Source of the DNA: Aequitasia sp047973235
Lineage (GTDB): Bacteria > Bacillota > Clostridia > Lachnospirales > Lachnospiraceae
NCBI GenBank assembly: GCA_047973235.1
Contig: JBKEBP010000247.1
Coordinates: 1-45,322, forward strand
Reading direction: 5' to 3'
DNA length: 45,322 bases
In this document: one piece after another, positions 36,034 through 44,106 of the stretch
How the letters are laid out: each line of letters begins with the position of its first letter
Position numbering within the stretch: the stretch's first letter is position 1
The notes under the pieces: generated by a model
What the model was told of the DNA's origin: nothing
Seen by the model: only the letters and a program-made list of their open reading frames with translations
Database searches by the model: none
Translations under genes and position numbers: made by a program

Positions 36034-37327
36034 TACTTCTTCTCCAACTCCATGTTTTCCTCATATATAATAAATATTTGTACATACGGTACTGCCATAG
36101 GTGCCATCTCATATTCTTGCCATATATTACTGCAGAAGCCTCATACCATGCACTTTCTTTTACAATCCCCTTTTTAATTCCAAACATAGCAAGAGTCTTG
36201 TTAAATACATGGTTTGCATTCAACTCATCATCTGTCATTGGTGCAGCAACTTTTTGCATTTCATTTTCCAGTACATCATCTGAGAACATGCAGTTTCCAT
36301 ACACTAATGCCTCTTCTCCACATGGGCTGCCCATAAATTTTTTAAAGTTTAACTTAGTGTTTTTAATTGATATCTTATGATTGAAGTCCTCCAAGTTACT
36401 AACTTTACTCAAAGTCTCTCGTAAATACTGCATGATACATAACTCATGCTCCTTCGCAAATGTTTTTCTTGCCTTTGATATAACCGCGTATTGCGGAGAG
36501 TACTCTTCATGATTTTTCCTATATCTTAGGGTCATACCGTGCGGAGCACTAAATATTACCTCGAACAGACAATTATTAAAATATACCTTTTCTTTTATAT
36601 CCGCCTCCGGACTAAAGTAATAACAGTGATAATCACTTCGTCTAACACCCTTTGGCAGTTCATATAATCCCCAGTAGTAGCCCGTTAACCTTTGTGTTCC
36701 ACCAATATGATACAATGCATTATTAATTACTTTTTGCGTAGTTCCTACCCAGCCACTATCTATCATAGCGCTCGGTATATCCTCAAGTAATCCTTCTTGA
36801 ATTAAATACCCCCTAAGGTTTGGAAATTCTTTCTCAGAGTTTTTTATCATATAGCTCATAAACACCTTTGTACTCGCTAGCAGCTCTTTAATGCTTCCGA
36901 GCTTTGAATAGGGTATTTCCTCTTTTAAATTAATCATATTACTTTTATCTTTGTCTTGATTGATACTCGTTATTACTTCTTTGATTTCATCTTCACCAAG
37001 TCCTGCACGCCTTAATATCTTCTCCATATTAACGCTTATACCGCCTCTGCATATGTACTCCATTGCTTCATCAATATTCAAGTGGAACATAGGAATTCGA
37101 AGCGCATATCTCGAACAGCTCAGATACCTACATTCAATTTGCAGGTCGAATTTATTACAAAAAATTTTGGCACTTTGATACATTAGATAGCCATCTCGTG
37201 CCAAAAAATATAGTCTCTTTATTTTATTTTTTTGTGCTTCTTTCAATACCCACAGGGTAAATCCACACAGCCCGGGTCCAAGTACATCTCTTGATATTCT
37301 CTCGACAACCCCTCTCCCCTTATCCAT
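36026..37327 (-). CDS. Stand-alone version of the HAD-associated polysaccharide-locus domain
   Basis: This 433-residue protein lacks a HAD domain but matches the C-terminal halves of 24569-26455 and 31721-33739. It has RLYFLARDGYLMYQSA (about 40), YLSCSRYALRIP and AMIDSGWVGTTQKV (about 188). Its existence shows that the second half is an independent module. The conserved RDG and D-x-G-x-x-G segments suggest an active site, but I cannot assign a reaction. AAAGG precedes the ATG at 37327, and the start overlaps the GT2 gene by eight bases, so it is co-translated in the operon. Confidence 0.65.
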   Translation of the reverse strand: MDKGRGVVERISRDVLGPGLCGFTLWVLKEAQKNKIKRLYFLARDGYLMYQSAKIFCNKFDLQIECRYLSCSRYALRIPMFHLNIDEAMEYICRGGISVNMEKILRRAGLGEDEIKEVITSINQDKDKSNMINLKEEIPYSKLGSIKELLASTKVFMSYMIKNSEKEFPNLRGYLIQEGLLEDIPSAMIDSGWVGTTQKVINNALYHIGGTQRLTGYYWGLYELPKGVRRSDYHCYYFSPEADIKEKVYFNNCLFEVIFSAPHGMTLRYRKNHEEYSPQYAVISKARKTFAKEHELCIMQYLRETLSKVSNLEDFNHKISIKNTKLNFKKFMGSPCGEEALVYGNCMFSDDVLENEMQKVAAPMTDDELNANHVFNKTLAMFGIKKGIVKESAWYEASAVIYGKNMRWHLWQYRMYKYLLYMRKTWSWRRSNE

Positions 37328-38138
37328 TTCGAACCTTTCTCATTAAATATTTAAATGTACTGACTCTGAACAGCCAAGCAAATAGTGGTCTAATTACATA
37401 TAAAGAAGTTCTGATTTTTAAAATACCTAACTTTCTAAATCCCACATATCTTACCTTCATCTCACTTATCGAATACTTGTATCGCCTCTTCAAGTGTGCT
37501 GCATCATCAAATCTATATTCCAAAAGCTTCTCCTTAATATTGTAGCCTTCCAAACCTTGCTCATGGAGCCGCATGAATAATTCATAATCTTCGCATCTGG
37601 CTGTATCTTTAGAAACGGTGTACCCCCCAACCAACTCAAGTGCTTCTCTTCGAAACATCACTGATGGATGTATATATGGTGAGTACTCAAGGAAATCTTC
37701 TTTTTTCGGTATTTTTTTGACATTTTCATCTCCCCATATTCCTTTATCGTCAATCAAATACGCATTGGATCCAACCCATTGAAACCGTGGATTATATTCT
37801 AGAAATCTATACTCCTTTACAAGGCGATTTGGATTCGATATATCATCCGCATCCATTCTCGCAATATACTTGCCCTTTGAATTTGCTACACCTACATTCA
37901 ATGCATGCGCTAATCCTTTATTTTTGCTATATCTTAAATATTTTATTCGGTTATCACGTCCGGACACTTCCTTAATTAGCTTTACATATTTTTTGTCTGA
38001 ACCATCATCACAAATAATCATCTCCCAGTCAGTAAAACTTTGATTGATAATTGAGTCTATTGCCTGGAATAATTGTTTTGTGTTTCTAGGATTGTACACT
38101 CCCATTACAACGCTCACCTTTATTTCTCTCATACTCAT
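37320..38138 (-). CDS. Family 2 glycosyltransferase
   Basis: A GT-A fold transferase of about 272 residues that should add one sugar on the cytoplasmic side. Features are VSVVMGVYNPRNTKQLFQAIDSI at the start (nucleotide pocket), IICDDGSD, the DxD-type motif ARMDADD, and CEDYELFMRL as the acceptor-side acidic motif. I start it at the ATG at 38138, with GGAAGG upstream; the in-frame start at 38171 gives a longer overlap and no better site. Even so it overlaps the end of the GT4 gene by 53 bases. Donor and acceptor are unknown. Confidence 0.85.
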   Translation of the reverse strand: MSMREIKVSVVMGVYNPRNTKQLFQAIDSIINQSFTDWEMIICDDGSDKKYVKLIKEVSGRDNRIKYLRYSKNKGLAHALNVGVANSKGKYIARMDADDISNPNRLVKEYRFLEYNPRFQWVGSNAYLIDDKGIWGDENVKKIPKKEDFLEYSPYIHPSVMFRREALELVGGYTVSKDTARCEDYELFMRLHEQGLEGYNIKEKLLEYRFDDAAHLKRRYKYSISEMKVRYVGFRKLGILKIRTSLYVIRPLFAWLFRVSTFKYLMRKVRNG

Positions 38139-39342
38139 AGGCAGTATTTCCTTCCTTTTCACGAAATACATTGGTATATACCCTATCCATAATCGAATCA
38201 GTTTGGGATTTTCTAAACGGATATACGGAATCTACACATTTCTTCATCATAACTTCTCGTTTATCATTTGGCAGGTCATATACAAATTCAATTCCTTCTA
38301 TGAACTCATCTACGCTTTCACAATTACAGACAAACCCATTTTCTTTATGGCTCATATACTCTCTTGTTCCTCGATTATCCGAAGCTATAACCGGTATTCC
38401 CATGGCCAGTGACTCAAGTGCTGCCATCCCCAGTCCCTCCCTTTTGGAGGGAAATATTGTGGCATCTGCGCATCCAATCACATTCTCTATGTCCTTTCTG
38501 TAGCCAAGCATGGACACTCTGTCTGCTAAATCCTTTTCATTAATCCACTGTGGGAATTGCTCTTCATAAAATCCTCTGCCACATATGACATATTTGACAT
38601 CGCTGATTCTATGACCCTCCTGCTTCATTTTCTCCAAAGCTCTAAGTACCATTATTTGATTTTTATTCTGGTTTAGTTCTCCAACTGATATAATCAGAAA
38701 ATCATTTTCTGTGATTCCAAGTTTTTGACGATTTTCCGTTATTTTTTGACGCGGCAATGGCTTGAACCTTTGCAAGTCCAGCCCAATTCCGGGAATTTTG
38801 TATGCTCGTCCATCCCGTCTGAGTCTTAATTGATTTGCGCTATTATAATCCTCTTGATTAATAACTACTATTGTATCTGTCAGTCTGGCAAACACACTCT
38901 CAACTATTCGATAACAAGTATTATTAATTAAAGGTGCACCTTTATAGAAGTGAAAACCATGTGCGGTATAAATCACTTTAATATTAATCTCATTACAACA
39001 AAGTACACACATACGTCCAAGTACTCCCCCTACAGGTGTGTGGCAATGAATAAGATTAATGTTATTTTCTCTTATTATTCTTTCCAGTTGCTTCAATGCT
39101 TTATAATTCTGTCGAACCATAAATGGTGAACGGGCAATTTCTACATGGAAACAAGTCACACCCAGCTTATCTATCTCTTCTTGGTTATGACCATAAGTAT
39201 GCTCATTCATATTCGCAGCATAATAGACTTTGTAACCCTTGCTTTGTAATATGCTCGCATTATTCATTTCAAATTTGTCAATAAATTCACTTACACTTGC
39301 AAGAATAAGCACATTTCCACCCATTAAAATCACCCAATCCAT
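38086..39342 (-). CDS. Family 4 glycosyltransferase
   Basis: A 418-residue GT-B fold transferase like the EpsD/capsule GT4 enzymes that add an early sugar to the lipid-linked primer. Visible features are VLILASVSEFIDKFEMNNA at the start, TAHGFHFYKGAP, VGELNQNKNQ, and the donor-site motif FPSKREGLGMAALESLAMG. The first ATG (39342) and a second in-frame ATG at 39324 (MGGNVLILAS) are both possible; the second has GGGTGA upstream and fits the family start better. It is the first gene of the polysaccharide operon. A priming phosphoglycosyltransferase is not in the window. Confidence 0.87.
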   Translation of the reverse strand: MDWVILMGGNVLILASVSEFIDKFEMNNASILQSKGYKVYYAANMNEHTYGHNQEEIDKLGVTCFHVEIARSPFMVRQNYKALKQLERIIRENNINLIHCHTPVGGVLGRMCVLCCNEINIKVIYTAHGFHFYKGAPLINNTCYRIVESVFARLTDTIVVINQEDYNSANQLRLRRDGRAYKIPGIGLDLQRFKPLPRQKITENRQKLGITENDFLIISVGELNQNKNQIMVLRALEKMKQEGHRISDVKYVICGRGFYEEQFPQWINEKDLADRVSMLGYRKDIENVIGCADATIFPSKREGLGMAALESLAMGIPVIASDNRGTREYMSHKENGFVCNCESVDEFIEGIEFVYDLPNDKREVMMKKCVDSVYPFRKSQTDSIMDRVYTNVFREKEGNTAYEYERNKGERCNGSVQS

Positions 39343-39379
39343 TTATCTTGCTCTATATAAATCACTCACCCCTCGCAGT

Positions 39380-39409
39380 ATTATATATGCTTTGATATGA
39401 TAATGAAAG
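39380..39409 (-). promoter_or_regulatory. candidate promoter of the polysaccharide operon
   Basis: On the minus strand a perfect TATAAT (39380-39385) lies 18 bases after CTTTCA (39404-39409). The -35 match is weak. It is about 38 bases before the first GT4 start. Confidence 0.45.
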
Positions 39410-39557
39410 GATTCTACCGAATGTACTTTATTCTCATCACTTTTGCATTTTAAAAAATTTTTGACATTTTTAAAATTTAACAATTTATATAAACATTTCA
39501 CATAATTTCATACGCTAAGCGATGCTGCAAATTCGTGCTCTTATTTTTTTTCATTAT

Positions 39558-39576
39558 ATCTAAATTTTTTTTAGAT
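39558..39576. promoter_or_regulatory. 19-bp palindromic operator, copy 2 (regulator side)
   Basis: ATCTAAATTTTTTTTAGAT: the same half-sites and five-base spacing as 16448-16466, centred about 50 bases upstream of the predicted start point of the regulator gene. A further half-site TTTAGAT lies at 39594-39600 between the -35 and -10 boxes, suggesting autoregulation. Confidence 0.6.
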
Positions 39577-39582
39577 TTTCTA

Positions 39583-39610
39583 TTGTATTTATTTTTAGAT
39601 GTGCTATGAT
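39583..39610 (+). promoter_or_regulatory. promoter of the yheO-like regulator and ygeX operon
   Basis: TTGTAT (39583-39588) and TATGAT (39605-39610) are 16 bases apart, 45 bases before the ATG. The -35 is poor, consistent with an activator site just upstream. Confidence 0.5.
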
Positions 39611-39655
39611 GAGAATATATTTATCAGTTAATCTTCTTGAAAGGATATTAATTTT

Positions 39656-40300
39656 ATGATTACTACTAAGAAAACTTTGGATCTATTAATTCAATTAGCC
39701 GACGGCCTTGCAGCACAATTTGGAAATAGTTGCGAGGTAGTAATCCATGACCTAACTAAGAAAGATATAGAACACTCTATAGCTTATATTGTTAATGGTC
39801 ATGTAAGCAATCGAAAGGTTGGAGATGGTGCCTCCTCTGTCGTTGTTGAAACAATCAATAAGAATCCTGACTCTCTTAAAGATGAGCTTTCTTATTTAAC
39901 TAAGACAAATGATGGTCGCATATTAAAGTCAAGTACCATGTATATCAGGGATGAGAAGAACCAAATCCAGTACATCTTCTCAATGAACTATGACATAACA
40001 AGCCTTATTGGACTTGACAGTGCAATTCAATCACTAATTAGCACCGCAGAATCAGATAAGGAAAAAACACCTAAGAAAATAACTAATAATGTTAATGATA
40101 TCTTAGATGACCTAATCGAAGAATCCGTTGCTATGATTGGTAAACCGGTTGCACTAATGACTAAAGACGACAAAGTAGCTGCTATTAAGTTCTTAAATGA
40201 TGCCGGAGCCTTTCTTATTACAAAATCCGGAGATAAGGTATCTGCGTATTACGATATTTCAAAATTTACTCTATATAACTATCTGGATGCTGCAAAGTAG
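39656..40300 (+). CDS. YheO/DauR-like transcriptional regulator (PAS-like + HTH)
   Basis: The 214-residue protein has an N-terminal YheO-like PAS domain (NSCEVVIHDL, VNGHVSNRKVG, MNYDITSLIGL) and a C-terminal helix-turn-helix of the HTH_22 type (AAIKFLNDAGAFLITKSGDKVS then YYDISKFTLYNYL). DauR and relatives control amino-acid catabolic genes. Here it is the first gene of the ygeX-ygeY-ygeW-carbamate kinase operon, 59 bases before ygeX, so it probably senses a purine-derived or amino-acid ligand and controls that route. The palindrome upstream of its own gene and of ssnA is its likely target (inference). AAAGGA precedes the ATG. Confidence 0.85.
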   Translation: MITTKKTLDLLIQLADGLAAQFGNSCEVVIHDLTKKDIEHSIAYIVNGHVSNRKVGDGASSVVVETINKNPDSLKDELSYLTKTNDGRILKSSTMYIRDEKNQIQYIFSMNYDITSLIGLDSAIQSLISTAESDKEKTPKKITNNVNDILDDLIEESVAMIGKPVALMTKDDKVAAIKFLNDAGAFLITKSGDKVSAYYDISKFTLYNYLDAAK

Positions 40301-40359
40301 TTAATAGACTAATTTATCAATTAGTAACTAAACAAATAGCACAAAAGGAGGTTTTTAAA

Positions 40360-41568
40360 GTGACCGATATCAAATGGACAGCTAACAAGCTACCAAAAAC
40401 AGATGATAAAAATCTTGCTCTTCTTTCTACTGAAAGCGCTAAGCAAGTAAAGGCTTTTCATGAAAGTTTCCCTCAGTATACAAAGACACCATTAGTTGAC
40501 CTGAAAGAAATGGCCAAATACCTGGGTATTAAGCAACTCTTTGTTAAGGATGAGTCTTACCGCTTTGGTCTTAATGCTTTCAAGGTACTAGGAGGCTCAT
40601 ACGCAATTGCAAAATATATTGCCGGTAAGCTGGGTAAAGATATTCAAGACGTACCTTATAACGTTTTAACATCAGATGCGCTTAGAGAAGAATTCGGACA
40701 GGGCACTTTCTTTACTGCTACTGATGGTAATCACGGACGTGGTGTTGCTTGGGCTTGTAACAAGCTAAAACAAAAATGTGTTGTTTATATGCCTATAGGG
40801 ACTACACAGACTAGACTTGATCATGTACTACGTGAAGGTGCCAAAGCAAGTATTGAAGATTTGAACTATGATGACTGTGTAAGAAAAGCTGCAAAGGAAG
40901 CCGATGAAACCGAAAATGGTGTTATTATTCAGGATACTGCCTGGGACGGATATGAAGAAATCCCAACTTGGATTATGCAAGGGTATGGAACTATGGCATA
41001 CGAAGCAGATACACAACTAGAGGATTATGACTGTAAACGCCCTACACATGTATTTGTTCAAGCCGGTGTAGGCTCATTAGCCGGTGCTGTGCAAGGATAT
41101 TTTGCAAATCGCTATCCGGATAACGAACCTAAAGTAATAGTTGTAGAAGCACTTGTTGCAGCTTGTCTCTATAAAGGCGCACTTGCAGGTGACGGCGATG
41201 TAAGGATGGTTGGTGGCGATATGCTCACTTTAATGAATGGTCTTGCTTGTGGCGAGCCCAGCACTATAGCTTGGGACATACTTCGTAACCATGTTGACAC
41301 GTTCACTGCTTGTCCCGACTGGGTAACAGCTAAAGGCATGAGGTTATTAGCTGTACCTATAAAGGGTGATACCCCTATAACTGCCGGTGAATCAGGAGCA
41401 GTAACAATGGGACTTCTACATACCATTATGACTAATGATGATTATAAAGATTTACGAGAGAAGTTAGAACTAGATGAAACGTCTAGTGTTCTCCTCTTTT
41501 CAACGGAAGGCGATACAGATCCCGGACGTTATCAAGATATAGTTTGGAACGGTGCAAATTCATTATAA
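40360..41568 (+). CDS. ygeX: 2,3-diaminopropionate ammonia-lyase (YgeX)
   Basis: A PLP enzyme of 402 residues that breaks 2,3-diaminopropionate into pyruvate and ammonia. The PLP lysine is Lys75 in LNAFKVLGGSYA; ATDGNHGRGVAWA is the substrate/phosphate loop, and QAGVGSLAGAV is the glycine-rich PLP-phosphate loop. The start is GTG at 40360, eight bases after a perfect AAAGGAGG. In gut anaerobes and E. coli it clusters with xdhD, ygfK, ssnA and hyuA, where diaminopropionate is an intermediate of anaerobic uric acid/purine breakdown. The present layout keeps the same genes on the two sides of the polysaccharide locus. Confidence 0.93.
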   Translation: MTDIKWTANKLPKTDDKNLALLSTESAKQVKAFHESFPQYTKTPLVDLKEMAKYLGIKQLFVKDESYRFGLNAFKVLGGSYAIAKYIAGKLGKDIQDVPYNVLTSDALREEFGQGTFFTATDGNHGRGVAWACNKLKQKCVVYMPIGTTQTRLDHVLREGAKASIEDLNYDDCVRKAAKEADETENGVIIQDTAWDGYEEIPTWIMQGYGTMAYEADTQLEDYDCKRPTHVFVQAGVGSLAGAVQGYFANRYPDNEPKVIVVEALVAACLYKGALAGDGDVRMVGGDMLTLMNGLACGEPSTIAWDILRNHVDTFTACPDWVTAKGMRLLAVPIKGDTPITAGESGAVTMGLLHTIMTNDDYKDLREKLELDETSSVLLFSTEGDTDPGRYQDIVWNGANSL

Positions 41569-41585
41569 GAAAAGTGAGGTAAAAA

Positions 41586-42845
41586 ATGAACTTTCAAGAA
41601 ATCAAACAGGCAGCACAAAATTATGAGAAAGATATGACAGCATTTTTAAGAGCTATCGTAAAAGACCCCGGCGAAAGTTGCGATGAAAAGAAACACATTA
41701 ACACTATAGCCACAGAGATGAAGAAATTAAATTTTGACGAAGTACAAATCGACCCACAAGGCAATGTAATCGGCTATATGGGAACCGGAAGTCGTATAAT
41801 TGCATATGATGCACATATAGACACAGTTGGAGTCGGCAATATTGACAACTGGAACTTTGATCCTTATGAAGGATATGAAAACGATACTGAAATCGGTGGA
41901 CGTGGAGTTTCCGATCAGTGTGGTGGACTTGTGTCAGCTGTATATGGTGCAAAGATTATGAAGGACTTTGATTTAATACCGGAAGACTGCAAAATAATGG
42001 TAACAGGAACAGTTCAAGAAGAAGACTGTGACGGATTATGCTGGCAATATATTATTAACGAAGATAAAGTACGTCCTGAATTTGTAGTAATTACAGAACC
42101 TACTAACAATAAAATATATCGTGGTCATCGTGGACGTATGGAAATACGTGTTGATGTTGCCGGAATATCTTGTCATGGCTCAGCACCCGAACGTGGTGAA
42201 AATGCCATTTATAAAATGGCTGAAATACTAATTAATGTTAGAGACCTTAATGAAAATGATGCTGCAGATGATAAAGAAGTCAAAGGACTAGTTAAAATGC
42301 TTGAGGAAAAATACAATCCTCAATATAAAGAAGCTCAGTTTCTCGGACGTGGTACTATAACAACTTCGGAAATCTTCTTCTCATCACCTAGTAGATGTGC
42401 GGTAGCAGATGGTTGTTCAGTATCACTAGACAGACGTATGACCGCAGGCGAAACTTGGGAAAGCTGCTTAGAAGAAATAAGACAATTACCGGCTGTAAAG
42501 AAATATGGTGCAAAGGTAAGTATGTATAAGTACGACCGTCCTTCTTATACAGGACTAGTATATGAAACAGAATGTTACTTCCCAACTTGGGTAATTCCCG
42601 AGGATCATGCTGCTTGTAAAGCTGTAGTAGAAGCTTTTGACGGAGTATACGGTGACCCAATCGTTGATAAATGGACATTTTCAACAAATGGTGTATCTAT
42701 AATGGGACGTGAAGGTATCCCTTGTATTGGCCTTGGACCCGGTAAGGAAGAAGAAGCTCATGCACCTAACGAGAAGACATGGAAAGCGGATCTTGTACAG
42801 TGTGCTAGTGTATATGCTTGTGTTCCTACTTTATATATGAAATAA
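41586..42845 (+). CDS. ygeY: YgeY-family M20 metallohydrolase, selenium-metabolism-linked
   Basis: A 419-residue M20-type zinc hydrolase that probably cleaves an acyl or carbamoyl amide in the purine route. The metal and catalytic residues are visible: AYDAHIDTVGVG (His and Asp), GRGVSDQCGGL (bridging Asp), TVQEEDCDGL (Glu-Glu pair), VITEPTNN, and a final His in EEEAHAPNE. It starts at an ATG with GTGAGG upstream, 17 bases after ygeX. The exact substrate is not known from sequence; the family name comes from its link to selenium-dependent hydroxylases. Confidence 0.9.
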   Translation: MNFQEIKQAAQNYEKDMTAFLRAIVKDPGESCDEKKHINTIATEMKKLNFDEVQIDPQGNVIGYMGTGSRIIAYDAHIDTVGVGNIDNWNFDPYEGYENDTEIGGRGVSDQCGGLVSAVYGAKIMKDFDLIPEDCKIMVTGTVQEEDCDGLCWQYIINEDKVRPEFVVITEPTNNKIYRGHRGRMEIRVDVAGISCHGSAPERGENAIYKMAEILINVRDLNENDAADDKEVKGLVKMLEEKYNPQYKEAQFLGRGTITTSEIFFSSPSRCAVADGCSVSLDRRMTAGETWESCLEEIRQLPAVKKYGAKVSMYKYDRPSYTGLVYETECYFPTWVIPEDHAACKAVVEAFDGVYGDPIVDKWTFSTNGVSIMGREGIPCIGLGPGKEEEAHAPNEKTWKADLVQCASVYACVPTLYMK

Positions 42846-42893
42846 ATTATTAAATGCAACCTTAAACGAGAGAAAATCGGAGGATAAAATTAT

Positions 42894-44087
42894 ATGAAAA
42901 CTTTACAAACTTATATTGATAAGCTTAATGCACTTAATTTCAAGGACATGTACAATGACGACTTTTTTCTTACATGGGAAAAGTCTGATGATGAAATCGA
43001 AGCTGTTTTCCTAGTGGCTGACGCACTTCGTTATATGAGAGAAAACAATATTTCTACTAAGGTCTTCGAAAGTGGTCTCGGTATATCTCTTTTCCGCGAC
43101 AATTCAACTAGAACTCGCTTCTCTTTCGCTTCTGCTTGTAATCTATTAGGCTTAGAGGTACAAGATTTAGATGAGGGTAAATCACAAATCGCACATGGTG
43201 AAACTGTTCGCGAAACTGCAAATATGATTTCATTTATGGCTGATGTAATTGGTATCCGTGATGATATGTATATTGGAAAGGGTAATGCATATATGCATGA
43301 GGTTGTTGATTCAGTTACTTCCGGAAACAAGGACGGTATCTTAGAGCAAAAACCTACATTGGTAAATCTTCAATGTGACATCGACCACCCTACGCAGGCC
43401 ATGGCTGATATGCTTCATATCATACATGAGTTTGGCGGAGTTGAGAATTTAAAGGGCAAGAAACTAGCAATGACATGGGCATACTCTCCTTCATATGGTA
43501 AGCCGCTCTCCGTACCCCAAGGTGTAATCGGTCTTATGACAAGGTTTGGAATGGATGTAACTCTTGCTCATCCTGAGGGATATGAGGTATTTGAAGAAGT
43601 GGAAGAAGTTGCAAAATCAAATGCAGCAAAATCCGGCGGTTCATTTACTAAAACTAATAGTATGGCTGATGCATTTAAAGATGCAGACATTGTATATCCA
43701 AAGAGCTGGGCGCCATTTGCTGCTATGGAGAAGCGTACTGATCTCTATGCTGATGGTGATTCTGCGGGAATAGATGCTTTAGAAAAAGAGCTTCTAAAAC
43801 AAAATGCTAATCATAAGGACTGGACATGCTCTGAGGAACTTATGAAAACAACAAAGGATGGTAAGGCTCTATACCTTCACTGTCTACCTGCTGATATTTC
43901 AGGTGTTAGTTGTGACGAAGGCGAAGTAGATGCTTATGTATTTGATCGATACAGAGTTCCGCTCGACTCAGAAGCCAGCTCTAAACCGTATATAATAGCA
44001 GCTATGATTTTCCTCGCTAAGTTTGAAAATCCGACAGAAATTTTAAAGAAGCTTGAGGAAAAAGGTCTTCCAAGAATCTTTGAATAA
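42894..44087 (+). CDS. ygeW: Knotted carbamoyltransferase YgeW
   Basis: A 397-residue transcarbamylase of the YgeW family. The carbamoyl-phosphate loop is FRDNSTRTRF (about 68-77) and the second substrate motif is HCLPADISG (about 328-336), close to ornithine/aspartate carbamoyltransferases. It is longer than OTCase (usually about 310-340), as expected for the knotted group. With carbamate kinase next door it likely phosphorolyses a carbamoyl or ureido compound from purine ring opening to carbamoyl phosphate. GGAGG precedes the ATG by about nine bases. Confidence 0.92.
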   Translation: MKTLQTYIDKLNALNFKDMYNDDFFLTWEKSDDEIEAVFLVADALRYMRENNISTKVFESGLGISLFRDNSTRTRFSFASACNLLGLEVQDLDEGKSQIAHGETVRETANMISFMADVIGIRDDMYIGKGNAYMHEVVDSVTSGNKDGILEQKPTLVNLQCDIDHPTQAMADMLHIIHEFGGVENLKGKKLAMTWAYSPSYGKPLSVPQGVIGLMTRFGMDVTLAHPEGYEVFEEVEEVAKSNAAKSGGSFTKTNSMADAFKDADIVYPKSWAPFAAMEKRTDLYADGDSAGIDALEKELLKQNANHKDWTCSEELMKTTKDGKALYLHCLPADISGVSCDEGEVDAYVFDRYRVPLDSEASSKPYIIAAMIFLAKFENPTEILKKLEEKGLPRIFE

Positions 44088-44106
44088 GCATCCGGAGGGA
44101 TTGATT

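Larger units (their letters stand above)
39343..39655. other. divergent control region between polysaccharide operon and purine regulator
   Basis: A 313-base gene-free stretch, very A+T-rich. It holds the leftward promoter for the polysaccharide operon (39380-39409), the 19-bp palindrome (39558-39576) and the rightward promoter of the regulator (39583-39610). Between about 39410 and 39555 I see only A/T tracts and no clear terminator or RNA. Confidence 0.6.

Noticed and set aside
39410..39555. CRISPR array, small RNA or origin in the A+T-rich intergenic region
   Set aside because: There are only irregular A/T tracts, with no regular repeat-spacer units, iterons or stable hairpin with a terminator.
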